DNA of 64,000 nucleotides. It comes from Agarivorans sp. Alg241-V36. GTDB taxonomy: Bacteria > Pseudomonadota > Gammaproteobacteria > Enterobacterales > Celerinatantimonadaceae. A program made the position numbers and the translations under genes. Below, one piece after another: positions 9,963 to 19,521 of the stretch. The first letter of the stretch is position 1. Every line of letters starts with the position of its first letter. The stretch covers positions 289-64,288 of the forward strand of contig NZ_UNRE01000002.1 of assembly GCF_900537085.1 (NCBI RefSeq), in the 5' to 3' direction. The notes beneath the pieces were generated by a model. It saw only the letters and a program-made list of their open reading frames with translations. It had not been told where the DNA came from and did not search any database.

Positions 9963-10634
9963 ATGCAAGGGCTTTTAGCTAGGTGGTGGATAGCATTGTT
10001 GGCTTGGCCAATATTGTTATTTGCTACCGCTTACCAGCTAGAAGAACTCGCTAGTACTGTTCGCAACTTCTATGGTGAAAAGGCTGAGCTTAGGGTTCGA
10101 GCCTGGCGTGGCTTGATTGAAGACAGCCATTCTATAGCAGAAGCTGACCAGCTTCGCGCCATCAACGATTTTTTCAACCAAATGCAGTTTGTTGATGACA
10201 TAGATGTGTGGGGACAAGAAGATTATTGGGCCACTCCCGTCGAGTTTTTAGGTGCCGCAGCCGGGGATTGTGACGACTTTAGCATTGCCAAATACTTCTC
10301 TTTAATAGAACTGGGCGTAAGCGACGAAAAGATGCGCTTAGTCTATGTAAAATCTCTTACTTACAATCAATTTCATATGGTGGTGGCGTATTATGAAACG
10401 CCTGCATCAGTACCGATTATTCTCGATAACATCAATCCAAATATATTGCCTGCCACCCAGCGCGGGGATCTGGTACCCATTTATAGCTTTAATGGTCAGC
10501 ACCTTTGGTTGATGAAAGAAAAAGGCCGTGGTCAGTTAGCCGGCAAATCTAGCCGCCTCAAGCTTTGGGCCGATCTCCAGCAGCGCTGGCGGCTAAATAA
10601 ACTTAAAAAACCAGTAAAGAATTTCGATGCTTAG
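9963..10634 (+). CDS. lapG: LapG-type periplasmic cysteine protease
   Basis: Bacterial transglutaminase-like cysteine proteinase (DUF920). Known role: cuts the N-terminal retention module of the giant adhesin when not sequestered by LapD, releasing the cell from the surface. The 223-residue protein has an N-terminal signal/anchor segment (about 7-24) and a catalytic triad visible as Cys103 (GDCDDF), His138 (QFHMVVAYY) and Asp155 (LDNINP). The spacings of 35 and 17 residues match those of characterised LapG proteins. It stands between the secretion genes and the LapD homologue, 8 bp after the OmpA-like gene and 9 bp before lapD, so it is in the same operon. Confidence 0.93.
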   Translation: MQGLLARWWIALLAWPILLFATAYQLEELASTVRNFYGEKAELRVRAWRGLIEDSHSIAEADQLRAINDFFNQMQFVDDIDVWGQEDYWATPVEFLGAAAGDCDDFSIAKYFSLIELGVSDEKMRLVYVKSLTYNQFHMVVAYYETPASVPIILDNINPNILPATQRGDLVPIYSFNGQHLWLMKEKGRGQLAGKSSRLKLWADLQQRWRLNKLKKPVKNFDA

Positions 10635-10643
10635 GGGAACACT

Positions 10644-12575
10644 ATGACCTTATATCGCCAGTTGTTAATTGTGGTACTGCTTATCTACGGCGGCCTGCTG
10701 GCTGTAGTATTTAGTATCGAAATTGGCAATACCCGTAGTTATTTGTCTGAGCAGCAACTATCGGATGTTAACAACACCACTACGTCCTTAGGCTTATCGC
10801 TAAGCCCTTATCTGGAAGACCAAGATGTAATTGGCGCTGAATCCGTCATTAACGCGATGTTTGATAGTGGTTATTACCAGCAAATTAGCCTTAAATTGTT
10901 TGCGGATGATAGTCACATTGACCGCCGAAACTCTCGCTCTATCGACGGCGTGCCCGAGTGGTTCACCTCACTAGAGCTATTCCAGCCAAGTGCTCAAGAG
11001 CAAGTGTTAACCAGTGGCTGGATGCAGCTGGGCGAGCTAAAAGTAGTGGGGCACCCAGGCTTTGCTTACTTGCAGCTATGGAACGCCATGGTTGATTTAG
11101 CCAAGCTATTTGTGGTGGGGTATTTAGCTACCGTTCTGCTGTTAATGCGCGCGCTACGTTATTTGTTAAAACCACTAGAGCAAATTCAACAGCAAGCAAA
11201 GCTAATTGAACAGCGCAATTTTGGCCAAACCATTCCTCTGCCACATACCCAAGAGTTACGCAGTGTGGTTGGGGCCATTAACCATATGTCGGATAATATT
11301 GCCCAGCAGTTTGAAAGCCAAGTTCAGGAAGCCAGCGCGTTGCGCCAGCAAGCTTTTCAAGACTCAGTGTCAGGTTTAGGTAATCGCGCTTATTTCATCA
11401 GTCAAAGCAAATCTTGGTTGGCTGAATCTGGTGTGGGTGGTGTTGCGCTGCTGTCGCTCGACATTATTGAGGCTATTCACCTGCGCGATGGTTTTAGTGC
11501 CCGAGATGAGTTTATTAATTCGGTTGGTGAGCTGTTTACCACTTATACCCAGCAACAGCAGCAACTAGTGTTTGCCCGCATTAGCAATTTAGAATTTGCT
11601 GTCTTAGCAGAGGGTTTCGATCAGCAGCAATTGTTGCAGCTCGCCGAGCAAATTAATAAAGACTTATTAGCCCGTTTAGCTACGTGGCAGCAGTATATGC
11701 CGCGACCATTGGTGATGGGCCTAGTATTGCGCCAAAAAGATGAAACCATTGGCGAGCTATTAACCGCAGCCGATACCGCTTTGCATAATGCACGTGAACT
11801 GCGCGAAGGCTTCTTTAGCTTAGCCGATGTTGAGCATACTCATATTCCTCGCAGCCAATGGAAGCAGCTATTAGAAAATACCATTAGTCGCCAAAGCTTG
11901 GCTTATAAGGCGCAGGTGGTTAACTTTATTCATAGCGACAAAGTACTGCACCACGAGCTATTTACCACCATAGAAGTGAATGCCCAACAATATGCTGCAG
12001 GCCAGTTTATGCCAGCGGTTGAGCAATTTAGTTTAGGCGCTCAGTTTGACCAAATGGTGGTAGAGCAAGCCGCGCGAGCCTTGCAAAGTGACCAGAACCT
12101 AAGTTTGGCGATTAACCTAACCTTATCGGCAATTAGCGAAGCGAGCTTCTTGTCTTGGTTAGTTGAGTTGGCTCAGCAATATCAAGCAGTAGCATCGCGT
12201 ATGGCTTTTGAAATCCCCGAGACCGCTTTTCTGCAAGAGAATACCGATTTAGAGGCCAGCTTAGATAGTTTAAGAGAGTTTGGTTTTCAGATAGGTATTG
12301 ATCAATATGGGCGTAACTTAAACTCACTAAACTACTTAAGTCGGGTTAAACCTAACTACGTTAAGATTGACTACGGTTATACCGCACAAGCCTTGGCCGA
12401 AGATGGCGATAGCCACTTCTTAAGTGCAATCTGTCGTGCCGCTAGGAATTTACAAATTGTAACCGTAGCGCAAAGGGTAGAGAATCAACAGCAAGTTGAG
12501 CTGCTATCGGCCTTGCCGGTAGACGCCTATCAAGGTTATGTTGCTCCTCCTCAGCGCTTTACGTTGAGCGAATAA
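10644..12575 (+). CDS. lapD: LapD-type degenerate GGDEF/EAL c-di-GMP receptor
   Basis: Inner-membrane receptor that binds c-di-GMP and sequesters LapG. The 643-residue protein has a transmembrane helix (about 5-25), a periplasmic LapD/MoxY-type output domain (about 26-145), a second helix (about 147-168), a HAMP segment, then degenerate catalytic domains. The GGDEF motif is replaced by ISNLEF near residue 313, and the EAL motif by KAQ at 422-424, so neither synthase nor phosphodiesterase activity is expected. Start ATG 10644 has GGGGAACACT directly upstream. Its position after lapG completes the Lap control circuit. Confidence 0.93.
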   Translation: MTLYRQLLIVVLLIYGGLLAVVFSIEIGNTRSYLSEQQLSDVNNTTTSLGLSLSPYLEDQDVIGAESVINAMFDSGYYQQISLKLFADDSHIDRRNSRSIDGVPEWFTSLELFQPSAQEQVLTSGWMQLGELKVVGHPGFAYLQLWNAMVDLAKLFVVGYLATVLLLMRALRYLLKPLEQIQQQAKLIEQRNFGQTIPLPHTQELRSVVGAINHMSDNIAQQFESQVQEASALRQQAFQDSVSGLGNRAYFISQSKSWLAESGVGGVALLSLDIIEAIHLRDGFSARDEFINSVGELFTTYTQQQQQLVFARISNLEFAVLAEGFDQQQLLQLAEQINKDLLARLATWQQYMPRPLVMGLVLRQKDETIGELLTAADTALHNARELREGFFSLADVEHTHIPRSQWKQLLENTISRQSLAYKAQVVNFIHSDKVLHHELFTTIEVNAQQYAAGQFMPAVEQFSLGAQFDQMVVEQAARALQSDQNLSLAINLTLSAISEASFLSWLVELAQQYQAVASRMAFEIPETAFLQENTDLEASLDSLREFGFQIGIDQYGRNLNSLNYLSRVKPNYVKIDYGYTAQALAEDGDSHFLSAICRAARNLQIVTVAQRVENQQQVELLSALPVDAYQGYVAPPQRFTLSE

Positions 12576-12601
12576 GCAATCTAGATTAGCAGAGGTAAGT
12601 A

Positions 12602-13291
12602 ATGAACAAGTTATTGTTAGCCGGCTTGGTTGCCTGCAGTGTTAGCATCTCTCCTGCATTTGCCGCTTTGCTGCATACTAGCGGTGAGGCGAAATTGGTG
12701 GTTATTGCTGATCAAGTGCAAGTGGATTTACATGCTACTAGCCTGGCAAAAACGGCCAGTGATGCCAAGCAACAAGTTGATAAAATAGTGAAGGTTACCC
12801 AATCAAACCTCGCCAATTTATTAACTGAGTCTGATCGCTTTGAAGCGAGTCAACTGCAAATTCAGGCCGAATATAAATACCAAGACCGCGAGCGCGTATT
12901 TGTTGGTTACCGGGCCCAGCGTAGCATTATTGTTGAGCTGGCTAACCTCGACGGCTTAACTCGAATTCTTGATGCTGCCATGTTAAGTGGGGTGAATGAA
13001 GTGCGCCAACTACAATACAAAAGCTCGCAAGAAGAGCAGTACAAGCAACAAGTGCGGGCAATGGCCGTAAGTGACTCTTATGTTAAAGCGAAGCAATTGG
13101 CCGAAGGCTATGACGGCCAGCTAGGCCCGGTGGTTGAAGTTAATTACCGTAATCAATCTGCCATTCCAATGATGAAGATAGAGCGCGCCACCCTTGCCGC
13201 AACCGATGCGAATGCTGGCTCTTATCAGGCTGCTCAACTTATTTATAAAGATAGTGTAGATGTGAGCTTTGAGCTACTGACCGAAGACTAG
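12602..13291 (+). CDS. SIMPL-domain (DUF541) periplasmic protein
   Basis: A 229-residue protein with a clear signal peptide (cleavage near PAFA-A) and a SIMPL/DUF541 domain over almost the whole mature part, including the conserved FVGYRAQRSIIVEL stretch and the AMAVSDSYVKAKQLAEGYDGQLG segment typical of YggE-like proteins. Function is poorly known in the family; some members affect oxidative stress or outer-membrane processes. It starts 26 bp after lapD with a good ribosome site (AGAGG) and is the last gene before a strong terminator, so it may be co-transcribed with the Lap genes. No functional link to adhesion is visible. Confidence 0.85.
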   Translation: MNKLLLAGLVACSVSISPAFAALLHTSGEAKLVVIADQVQVDLHATSLAKTASDAKQQVDKIVKVTQSNLANLLTESDRFEASQLQIQAEYKYQDRERVFVGYRAQRSIIVELANLDGLTRILDAAMLSGVNEVRQLQYKSSQEEQYKQQVRAMAVSDSYVKAKQLAEGYDGQLGPVVEVNYRNQSAIPMMKIERATLAATDANAGSYQAAQLIYKDSVDVSFELLTED

Positions 13292-13341
13292 TCTCTCGGC
13301 TTGTTCTCGCAGAAACAAAGCTTACTTAATGACTAAAAAAT

Positions 13342-13382
13342 AAAGCCCAAGCGCTGCTAAGTAATAAGCAGGCTTGGGCTTT
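13342..13382. terminator. bidirectional terminator between SIMPL gene and ABC operon
   Basis: Perfect 11-bp inverted repeat AAAGCCCAAGC (13342-13352) and GCTTGGGCTTT (13372-13382) with A-rich sequence on the left. It lies between two convergent genes and can serve both. Confidence 0.8.
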
Positions 13383-13398
13383 ATGGTCTCTCCTAAAA

Positions 13399-14373
13399 CT
13401 AATAAGCTGCGTCGGCCACTACAAACTCCGTGGCATTATTGGTGTCCACAAGCTCGGCCGCCAAAATAACTCGCGAAGGTGCACTGTGGTACATTTTGCC
13501 AAGCATTTCATGGCGAGCACCGGTAATCGCTAAGGCAATACCAGAGGCAACCATGCTTGGTGGGTAAGTAACCGTAGCGCGAACTACAGAGTTACCATCT
13601 ACCACCATTTTGATGATGTCTTGCGAGCCTGCTCCACCTAATACGGTTTTAATGTCGGTTCGGCCAGATTCTTTAATCGCCTGCATTACCCCTTTTAGCA
13701 TGTCATCATCTTGGCACCAAACCGCGTCAATTTCTGGGTGCTTCTGTAGATAATTCTCCATAACAGCCAAGGCTTTTTGGGTAGACCAATCGGCAGGTTG
13801 GCTGTCGAGAATGCTCATGCCTTTGTGCTGTGAAATGACCTCGTTAAACGCATCTACACGTTGCTTGTTAATCGGAATAGACATGCCTTCAATCACTACG
13901 ACCTTGCCTTTACCATCCATTTCTTTGGCTAGCCACTCGCCGCTTACACTGCCTAGGCCGGCGTTGTCGCCAGCGATAAACACGTTTTGCGCAGGCGTTT
14001 CTAACTCGCGGTCTACAACCACGGTGTAAATGCCACTGCCGTAGGCTTCCTCAATCACTTTTTGTAAGGTGGCGGGGTTATGCGGCAGAATCACCAAAGC
14101 ATCGATACCTTTGATCATTAAATCTTCCACATCGCCAACTTGTTTTGAACCCGAGCTAGCTGCCACTACGTAAAACTCTATATCGTCTTCACTTTTCTTA
14201 AAGTCGTCGGCGGCTTTTTCTGCCCACCACAACAAGCCTGCGGTCCAACCGTGGTCTGCTGAGGGAACGGATACACCCACTTTTAAGGTTTTAGCTACAG
14301 CGGCGTTCAATCCCAGTGAAGCAATAAAAGTGGCGGCAAGTAGTAGTTTTCCTATGTGTTGCAATAAACGCAT
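13399..14373 (-). CDS. sugar ABC transporter periplasmic binding protein
   Basis: A 324-residue protein of the ribose/galactose-binding class (periplasmic-binding protein family 4), with a signal peptide ending near AAVA-K. Visible family features are the N-terminal VGVSVPSADHGWTAG strand-loop, the ALVILPHNPATLQ segment, VVVDRELETP and the GKGKVVVIEGM hinge region. Ribosome site AAGGAG precedes the ATG. It is the last gene of a five-gene - strand operon: isomerase, oxidoreductase, ATPase, permease, binding protein. Substrate not readable from sequence; the attached catabolic genes suggest a cyclic sugar, polyol or glycoside. Confidence 0.9.
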   Translation of the reverse strand: MRLLQHIGKLLLAATFIASLGLNAAVAKTLKVGVSVPSADHGWTAGLLWWAEKAADDFKKSEDDIEFYVVAASSGSKQVGDVEDLMIKGIDALVILPHNPATLQKVIEEAYGSGIYTVVVDRELETPAQNVFIAGDNAGLGSVSGEWLAKEMDGKGKVVVIEGMSIPINKQRVDAFNEVISQHKGMSILDSQPADWSTQKALAVMENYLQKHPEIDAVWCQDDDMLKGVMQAIKESGRTDIKTVLGGAGSQDIIKMVVDGNSVVRATVTYPPSMVASGIALAITGARHEMLGKMYHSAPSRVILAAELVDTNNATEFVVADAAY

Positions 14374-14409
14374 GAGTTACTCTCCTTTGTATTAATGTAC
14401 GGTGTGGGT

Positions 14410-15414
14410 TTAGCGGTCACGTTTAAATTGCATGAGCACTGCAATCAAAATCACTAAGCCTTTTACCGTTCCTTGTAAGTAGGGGGACACCCCCATTAAA
14501 TTCAGCATGTTGTTAATAATGCCTAATATGATGGCGCCGATTACGGTGCCCCATAAGGTGCCTTTGCCGCCAGACAGCGAAGTGCCGCCTATTACCACAG
14601 CTGCAATGGCGTCGAGTTCGTAAAACAAGCCCGCATCGCCAGGGCTCACCGAATTTAATCGTGATGACAGCATCACCGCAGATAAACCCACGGTGAAACC
14701 TACAATCACAAAAGTTAAGAAGTACACCCGCTGTACGTTAATCGCTGAGTAGGTAGCCACTTTGGGGTTAGAGCCCACGGCACATACATGGCGACCAAAG
14801 GCGGTGTGGCGCAAAATCACATGGCCCACAAAGGCTAAACCAATAAATAGCCAAACCGGAATGGGAATGCCCATCCAGTAACCGCCGCCAATATCGGGGT
14901 AGTGGTTATTCTGCGATACCATTTCACCGGCATCACTGATGTAAAGGGTGAGCGAGCGGAAAATAGACATGGTGGCGAGAGTAGCGACAAAGGCGGTAAT
15001 TTTGCCCTTGGTGGTGAGTAAGCCGTTTACCGCGCCAAATGCGGCGCCCATGGCCATAGCTGCCGCGATAGATACAGTGACGGCCATCCAACCATCACCT
15101 AAATAATTGAGCAGCATAATCACCAGCACGCCAACCAAGGCCACCATCGATCCTACTGACAAGTCGATGCCGCCAGCGATAATCACGAAGGTCATACCTA
15201 GCGCAATAATGCCGGTGTATGAGACTTGTCTAAGCACATTGGTGAGGTTTCTTGGAATTAAAAAGTGGTCGCTAGCCATGGCCGATAACAGCACCAAAAT
15301 TAGCAAGGCCACTAATGGCGCCCAATTAGATAGGGTGAAGCGCGGCAGTTTGTTTAGCCAACTGGCCGAGGGATTACTTCCCGGTTTATGGTTCATTTTG
15401 GCTACCTCACTCAT
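14410..15414 (-). CDS. ABC sugar permease, RbsC type
   Basis: A 334-residue inner-membrane protein of the branched-chain/ribose permease family, with about nine hydrophobic segments. Typical motifs are GMTFVIIAGGIDLSVGSM near residues 77-94 and AAVVIGGTSLSGGKGTLWGT near 268-287, both characteristic of RbsC-type permeases. Its start codon overlaps the stop of the ATPase gene by 4 bp (ATGA), showing translational coupling. It forms the translocation channel of the sugar ABC transporter encoded by its neighbours. Confidence 0.92.
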   Translation of the reverse strand: MSEVAKMNHKPGSNPSASWLNKLPRFTLSNWAPLVALLILVLLSAMASDHFLIPRNLTNVLRQVSYTGIIALGMTFVIIAGGIDLSVGSMVALVGVLVIMLLNYLGDGWMAVTVSIAAAMAMGAAFGAVNGLLTTKGKITAFVATLATMSIFRSLTLYISDAGEMVSQNNHYPDIGGGYWMGIPIPVWLFIGLAFVGHVILRHTAFGRHVCAVGSNPKVATYSAINVQRVYFLTFVIVGFTVGLSAVMLSSRLNSVSPGDAGLFYELDAIAAVVIGGTSLSGGKGTLWGTVIGAIILGIINNMLNLMGVSPYLQGTVKGLVILIAVLMQFKRDR

Positions 15415-16946
15415 TGGGGGCTCTCCTGCATCGGCGCAGATACCGGCGCTGCCTGGCTTTGCAAACCTGCGGCCAAAAACATGATTTGTTGTTCGTTGAT
15501 CTCTTGCTCATGCAGCTCTCCTTGAATCTGGCCCTCGCGCATCACCAATACCCGGTGAGCCAGCCCTATCAGTTCTTCCATGTCTGAGGAAATCACCACC
15601 ACCGCTAGACCTTGTTCTGTCATGCTTTGCACAAAGTGGTAGATTTCTTTTTTTGTGTTTACGTCTACACCTCGAGTAGGTTCGTCGAGGATCAGGATTT
15701 GCGGCTGGGTATCCATCCACTTAGATAAATACACCTTTTGCTGATTCCCACCGCTTAGATACAACAGCTCGGTATCTAAAGACGCGGCCTTAATGTCAAA
15801 TTTAGCCACATACTGTTGTGCTTGTTGGCGGGCTTTACCGTGGTTAATCAGGCCCTTGCAATAGTTGCCCAGAGAAATAAGGCTAATGTTTTCCGGCAGG
15901 TTAAAACTCATGGTTAGCCCGCAGCCTTGGCGGTCTTCGCTGAGGTAGGCCAAGCCATGTTTTACTGCATCTTTAATGTTGTGGATGTTCACGGCTTGCT
16001 GATGAACAAAAATATCGCCGCTTTGGCGTCGACGCAAACCCATAATAGCTTCTGCGGTTTCGGTGCGGCCACTGCCGATTAAACCAGCAAAACCCAGTAC
16101 TTCACCTTGGCGTACTTCAAAACTAATATCGCTGAGTAGGTTTTTCACATTGAGGTTTTCTACCTTTAGCGCCACCTTACTTTGTACTTGCGAGCGAGCA
16201 GGGAATACTTGATTGAGCTCGCGCCCCACCATTTTTCTGGCCATGTCTTGTTCATCAATCTCACTTACTTGATCCACCGAAATGAGCTCGCCATCACGCA
16301 AAATAACTAAGCGGTCGCATAGCTGCTTAACTTCCTTAAGCTTGTGGGAAATAAACAAAATAGTTACGCCCTGCGCCTTAAGTTTGTCGATAAGCTTAAA
16401 CAGCACCGCCACTTCTTGGCTGGTTAATACCGTGGTGGGTTCATCCATAATTAGAATGCGCGCATCGTTGACCAGCGCTTTAGCAATTTCCACCATTTGC
16501 TTTTCGGCAACGCTAAGCGATTCAATCAGTGCGTCGGGCGATAGGCTGGTTTCCAGTAAGCTCAATAGTTGATGGGTGCGTTGGCGCATGGCTTTTTTGT
16601 TTAGCAGTACACTGTTCTTAAGCTCTTGACCTAGGAAGATATTCTCAAAAACACTTAGGCTGGCAATTAAATTGAATTCCTGTGGAATCATTGCAATGCC
16701 CAAAACTTTGGCGTCGGCCGGGCTGTTTATTTCTACTGCCTTGCCATTGACTAATACCCGTCCAGCACTGCGCTGATAAATCCCCGAGATAATCTTCAGC
16801 AAGGTGGATTTTCCAGCACCATTTTCACCCAAAATTCCCATCACTTCGCCAGGCAGTATCTGCACGCTAATCCCGTGTAATACGGTAACCCCAGAAAAGC
16901 TTTTGCTTATTTTTTCTAGGCTAAGAATAGGTTCAGGCAAGCTCAT
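15411..16946 (-). CDS. sugar ABC transporter ATPase, RbsA type
   Basis: A 511-residue protein with two fused ABC domains. Domain 1 has Walker A GENGAGKST and signature LSVAEKQMVEIAKAL; domain 2 has the degenerate P-loop GLIGSGRTE and signature LSGGNQQKVYLSKWM with Walker B LILDEPTRGVD. This is the layout of RbsA/MglA proteins. The frame extends to an ATG at 16976, but ATG 16946 ([10 protein letters not shown]) is preferred because GGAG lies 7 bases upstream. With this start it overlaps the oxidoreductase gene by 14 bp. It energises uptake of the unknown sugar. Confidence 0.92.
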   Translation of the reverse strand: MSLPEPILSLEKISKSFSGVTVLHGISVQILPGEVMGILGENGAGKSTLLKIISGIYQRSAGRVLVNGKAVEINSPADAKVLGIAMIPQEFNLIASLSVFENIFLGQELKNSVLLNKKAMRQRTHQLLSLLETSLSPDALIESLSVAEKQMVEIAKALVNDARILIMDEPTTVLTSQEVAVLFKLIDKLKAQGVTILFISHKLKEVKQLCDRLVILRDGELISVDQVSEIDEQDMARKMVGRELNQVFPARSQVQSKVALKVENLNVKNLLSDISFEVRQGEVLGFAGLIGSGRTETAEAIMGLRRRQSGDIFVHQQAVNIHNIKDAVKHGLAYLSEDRQGCGLTMSFNLPENISLISLGNYCKGLINHGKARQQAQQYVAKFDIKAASLDTELLYLSGGNQQKVYLSKWMDTQPQILILDEPTRGVDVNTKKEIYHFVQSMTEQGLAVVVISSDMEELIGLAHRVLVMREGQIQGELHEQEINEQQIMFLAAGLQSQAAPVSAPMQESPQ

Positions 16947-18102
16947 GAACGTTCTCCAAAGCAGTCCACTTACCATTGTTCTGCGATGAGTGGATCATGG
17001 CGTTAATAAATTGCAGCCCCTCTACACCTTGTTTCACCCCTGGCAACAAACTATCGGCAAGAATGTCGGTAGGCGAGGAGCCATTACGCGCAGCCCGTAT
17101 CGCGCTGGCGGTTTCGGTGTAGATATTGGCAAAGCCTTCTAAATAGCCTTCCGGGTGACCGGCAGGGGTTCTTACTAAGTGCTCTGCTTCAGCGTTATAG
17201 CCATAACCAGCGCGGCTAATAATGCGACTTGCTTGAGAGAAGGGGCTATAAAGCAGTTGGTTAGGGTGCTCTTGCGACCACTCAATCCCGCCGTCACTGC
17301 CGTAGATGCGAATGCGCAGGCCATTTTCGTTACCGGGCGCGACTTGCGAGCTCCACAACATGCCGCGAACACCTTGCTCAAAACGCAGCATGGCATGAAC
17401 GTTGTCGTCTAGCACTCGCCCCCCAACAAAGGTGGATAGCTCGGCGCTAACTTGTTCTAAGTGCAATCCACTAATAAATGCCGCAAGATTAAATGCGTGA
17501 GTGCCAATATCACCCAAGCAGCCGGCAGGGCCAGAACGTTTAGGATCGGTGCGCCATTCTGCTTGTTTATTGCCGGTGTTTTCTGCCGCAGTAGTGAGCC
17601 AGTCTTGGGCGTATTCCACTTGCACTAAGCGTAGTTTTCCCAGTAAGCCTTCGCTTACCATTTGCTGAGCTTGGCGCACCATGGGGTAGGCGCTGTAGTT
17701 GTGTGTGAGCACAAATAGCTTGCCGCTGTTATTCGCTAAGTCCTTCAGCTCCATGGCTTCGTGCAGTGAGCAAGTCATTGGTTTATCGCAAATTACGTGA
17801 ATGCCCGCGGCCAAAAATGCTTTAGCGATAGGGAAGTGTAGATGGTTGGGAGTAACAATGCTTACCGCTTCAATACCATCAGGACGGTTCGCTTCAGCTT
17901 CTGCCATATCTTGGTAACTCAAGTAGCAGCGATCCGCGGCTATGCCTAGCTCGTTTGCCGATTGTTGAGCTTTTATTGGGTCGGAACTTAGCGCACCCGA
18001 TACTAGCTCATACTGGTTATCCAAACGCGCCGCAATACGGTGAATGGCACCAATAAACGCACCGCTGCCACCACCTACCATACCTAGTTTAATTCTATCC
18101 AT
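16933..18102 (-). CDS. Gfo/Idh/MocA-family oxidoreductase
   Basis: A 389-residue NAD(P)-dependent dehydrogenase. The Rossmann motif [12 protein letters not shown] is at residues 7-18 and the family's conserved lysine motif appears as ICDKPMT (about 114-120). The C-terminal half carries the usual beta-sheet domain with [11 protein letters not shown]. Family members oxidise or reduce hydroxyls of sugars and inositols, often at C3 or C1. Ribosome site AGGAGAACCTC precedes the ATG. Together with the downstream-acting isomerase and the ABC transporter it suggests a 2-step attack on an imported cyclic sugar, as in inositol or 3-keto-glycoside catabolism; which of these applies is not decidable here. 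Confidence 0.9.
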   Translation of the reverse strand: MDRIKLGMVGGGSGAFIGAIHRIAARLDNQYELVSGALSSDPIKAQQSANELGIAADRCYLSYQDMAEAEANRPDGIEAVSIVTPNHLHFPIAKAFLAAGIHVICDKPMTCSLHEAMELKDLANNSGKLFVLTHNYSAYPMVRQAQQMVSEGLLGKLRLVQVEYAQDWLTTAAENTGNKQAEWRTDPKRSGPAGCLGDIGTHAFNLAAFISGLHLEQVSAELSTFVGGRVLDDNVHAMLRFEQGVRGMLWSSQVAPGNENGLRIRIYGSDGGIEWSQEHPNQLLYSPFSQASRIISRAGYGYNAEAEHLVRTPAGHPEGYLEGFANIYTETASAIRAARNGSSPTDILADSLLPGVKQGVEGLQFINAMIHSSQNNGKWTALENVHELA

Positions 18103-18111
18103 GAGGTTCTC

Positions 18112-19164
18112 CTATAAACCCAAGATACGAAGGTTTGCAGCTTGGTCGATGGCGCTATCGGCAAAGTCGTCAAAGGCTTTGTCGGTGACTTCAATAATGT
18201 GTTGCTCTACAAAGGCTGCTCCTTCTAGCGCACCAGCTTCTGGGTGTTTAAGGCAGCATTCCCACTCAACCACTGCCCAACCGCTAAAGTTGTATTGCGC
18301 AAGTTTGGAAAAAATACCGACAAAATCTACTTGGCCATCGCCCAAAGAGCGGAATCGCCCAGCGCGCTCGGTCCAACTTTGGTAGCCGCCATACACCCCT
18401 TGTTGACCCGTGGGGTTAAACTCGGCGTCTTTAACATGGAACATTTTGATGCGAGCATGGTAGCGGTCGATAAAGTCTAAATAATCCAGCTGCTGCAACA
18501 CAAAATGACTAGGGTCATACAAGATATTGCAACGCGGATGCTGGTTAACTGCATCCAAGAACATTTCAAAACTAACGCCGTCATGTAAGTCTTCTCCGGG
18601 ATGAATTTCGTAACATACATCTACGCCTGCAGCTTCAAAGGCATCAAGAATGGGTAACCAGCGTTTAGCTAATTCAGCAAAGCCGGTCTCAACTAAACCT
18701 TGTGGGCGCTGAGGCCAAGGGTACATATACGGCCAAAGCAGCGCGCCCGAGAAGGTAGCGTGTGCAGTCAAACCGAGATTTTTAGAGGCCTTGGCTGCTA
18801 ACAATAATTGATTTACCGCCCATTCTTGGCGAGCGCTTGGGTTGCCTCTTACAGATTCAGGCGCAAAGCCGTCAAACATTTCGTCGTAGGCTGGGTGTAC
18901 CGCTACCAGTTGGCCTTGCAAGTGGGTAGATAGCTCGGTAAGTGTTAGGCCGTTATCTTTAAGCAGTGCTAGCACTTCTTGGCAGTAGCTAAGGTCTTCG
19001 GCGGCGCGCTCTAAATCAAATAAACGCTTATCCCAGCTGGGCATTTGCACCCCTTTGTAACCAACACTAGCAGCCCAAGCAGCAATCGAGCTTAGTGAGT
19101 TAAATGGTGCTTCGTCGCTAGCAAACTGAGCGAGGAACAGCGCGGGTCCTTGTAAGGTTTTCAT
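18112..19164 (-). CDS. TIM-barrel sugar isomerase/epimerase
   Basis: A 350-residue protein of the xylose-isomerase-like TIM-barrel family (AP endonuclease 2 fold). Metal-binding residues are visible in VCYEIHPGEDLHDG, NILYDPSHF and MFHVKDAEF, with a final Glu in AVVEWE. The frame also has a TTG at 19170, but ATG 19164 (MKTLQGPALF) is chosen because AAGGA lies 6 bases upstream. It is the first gene of the operon, 9 bp before the oxidoreductase. Such pairs of Gfo/Idh/MocA enzyme and TIM-barrel isomerase act together on inositols or 3-keto sugars in known pathways. Exact reaction unknown. Confidence 0.87.
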   Translation of the reverse strand: MKTLQGPALFLAQFASDEAPFNSLSSIAAWAASVGYKGVQMPSWDKRLFDLERAAEDLSYCQEVLALLKDNGLTLTELSTHLQGQLVAVHPAYDEMFDGFAPESVRGNPSARQEWAVNQLLLAAKASKNLGLTAHATFSGALLWPYMYPWPQRPQGLVETGFAELAKRWLPILDAFEAAGVDVCYEIHPGEDLHDGVSFEMFLDAVNQHPRCNILYDPSHFVLQQLDYLDFIDRYHARIKMFHVKDAEFNPTGQQGVYGGYQSWTERAGRFRSLGDGQVDFVGIFSKLAQYNFSGWAVVEWECCLKHPEAGALEGAAFVEQHIIEVTDKAFDDFADSAIDQAANLRILGL

Positions 19165-19216
19165 CGGCAATCCTTTTATCGAAGTTCAAACCAAATTGTC
19201 GTACTTTGTTGCCACT

Positions 19217-19236
19217 AAATGTAATCGATTACATTT
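19217..19236. promoter_or_regulatory. perfect LacI-type operator in front of the ABC/isomerase operon
   Basis: A 20-bp perfect palindrome centred on CG, containing TGTAATCGATTACA, 53 bp upstream of the isomerase start. A central CG in an even palindrome is usual for LacI-family operators. It lies in the 357-bp divergent gap (19165-19521) together with a second copy near the regulator. The rest of the gap is AT-rich and otherwise shows nothing definite. Confidence 0.8.
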
Positions 19237-19449
19237 GGTGGCATAAAAAAACCATGCGCTAATTAAAGCTGGAGGCATATAAAGCCGCACTGCATGGCAT
19301 TTATTTAGTAGTTGAATAAAACTTATACAATAAAATTGCGTTTATCTAGCGCATGTTGCGTAAATGTGATCAATTTAAAAGTTTATTTTTTGTACAAATT
19401 CTGGATTGAGTTCTTAAGTGATTTAAAATAAAGTACTTTATGAAAATTG

Positions 19450-19465
19450 ATGTAATCCGTTACAT
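19450..19465. promoter_or_regulatory. second LacI-type operator in front of the regulator gene
   Basis: TGTAATCCGTTACA with the same half-sites TGTAA-N4-TTACA as the perfect palindrome at 19217-19236, 57 bp before the lacI-type start codon. Centre-to-centre distance between the two is about 231 bp, close to 22 helical turns, which would permit looping and autoregulation (inference). Confidence 0.7.
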
Positions 19466-19521
19466 TTTAGCTAAGCTATAACTAAAGTTAGCCTCGCTTA
19501 TGAGCAAACTAAGGACAGTTG

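Noticed and set aside
19363-19379. CRP-like sequence AAATGTGATCAATTT in the lacI/isomerase gap
   Set aside because: Only the left half-site matches; the right half is absent.
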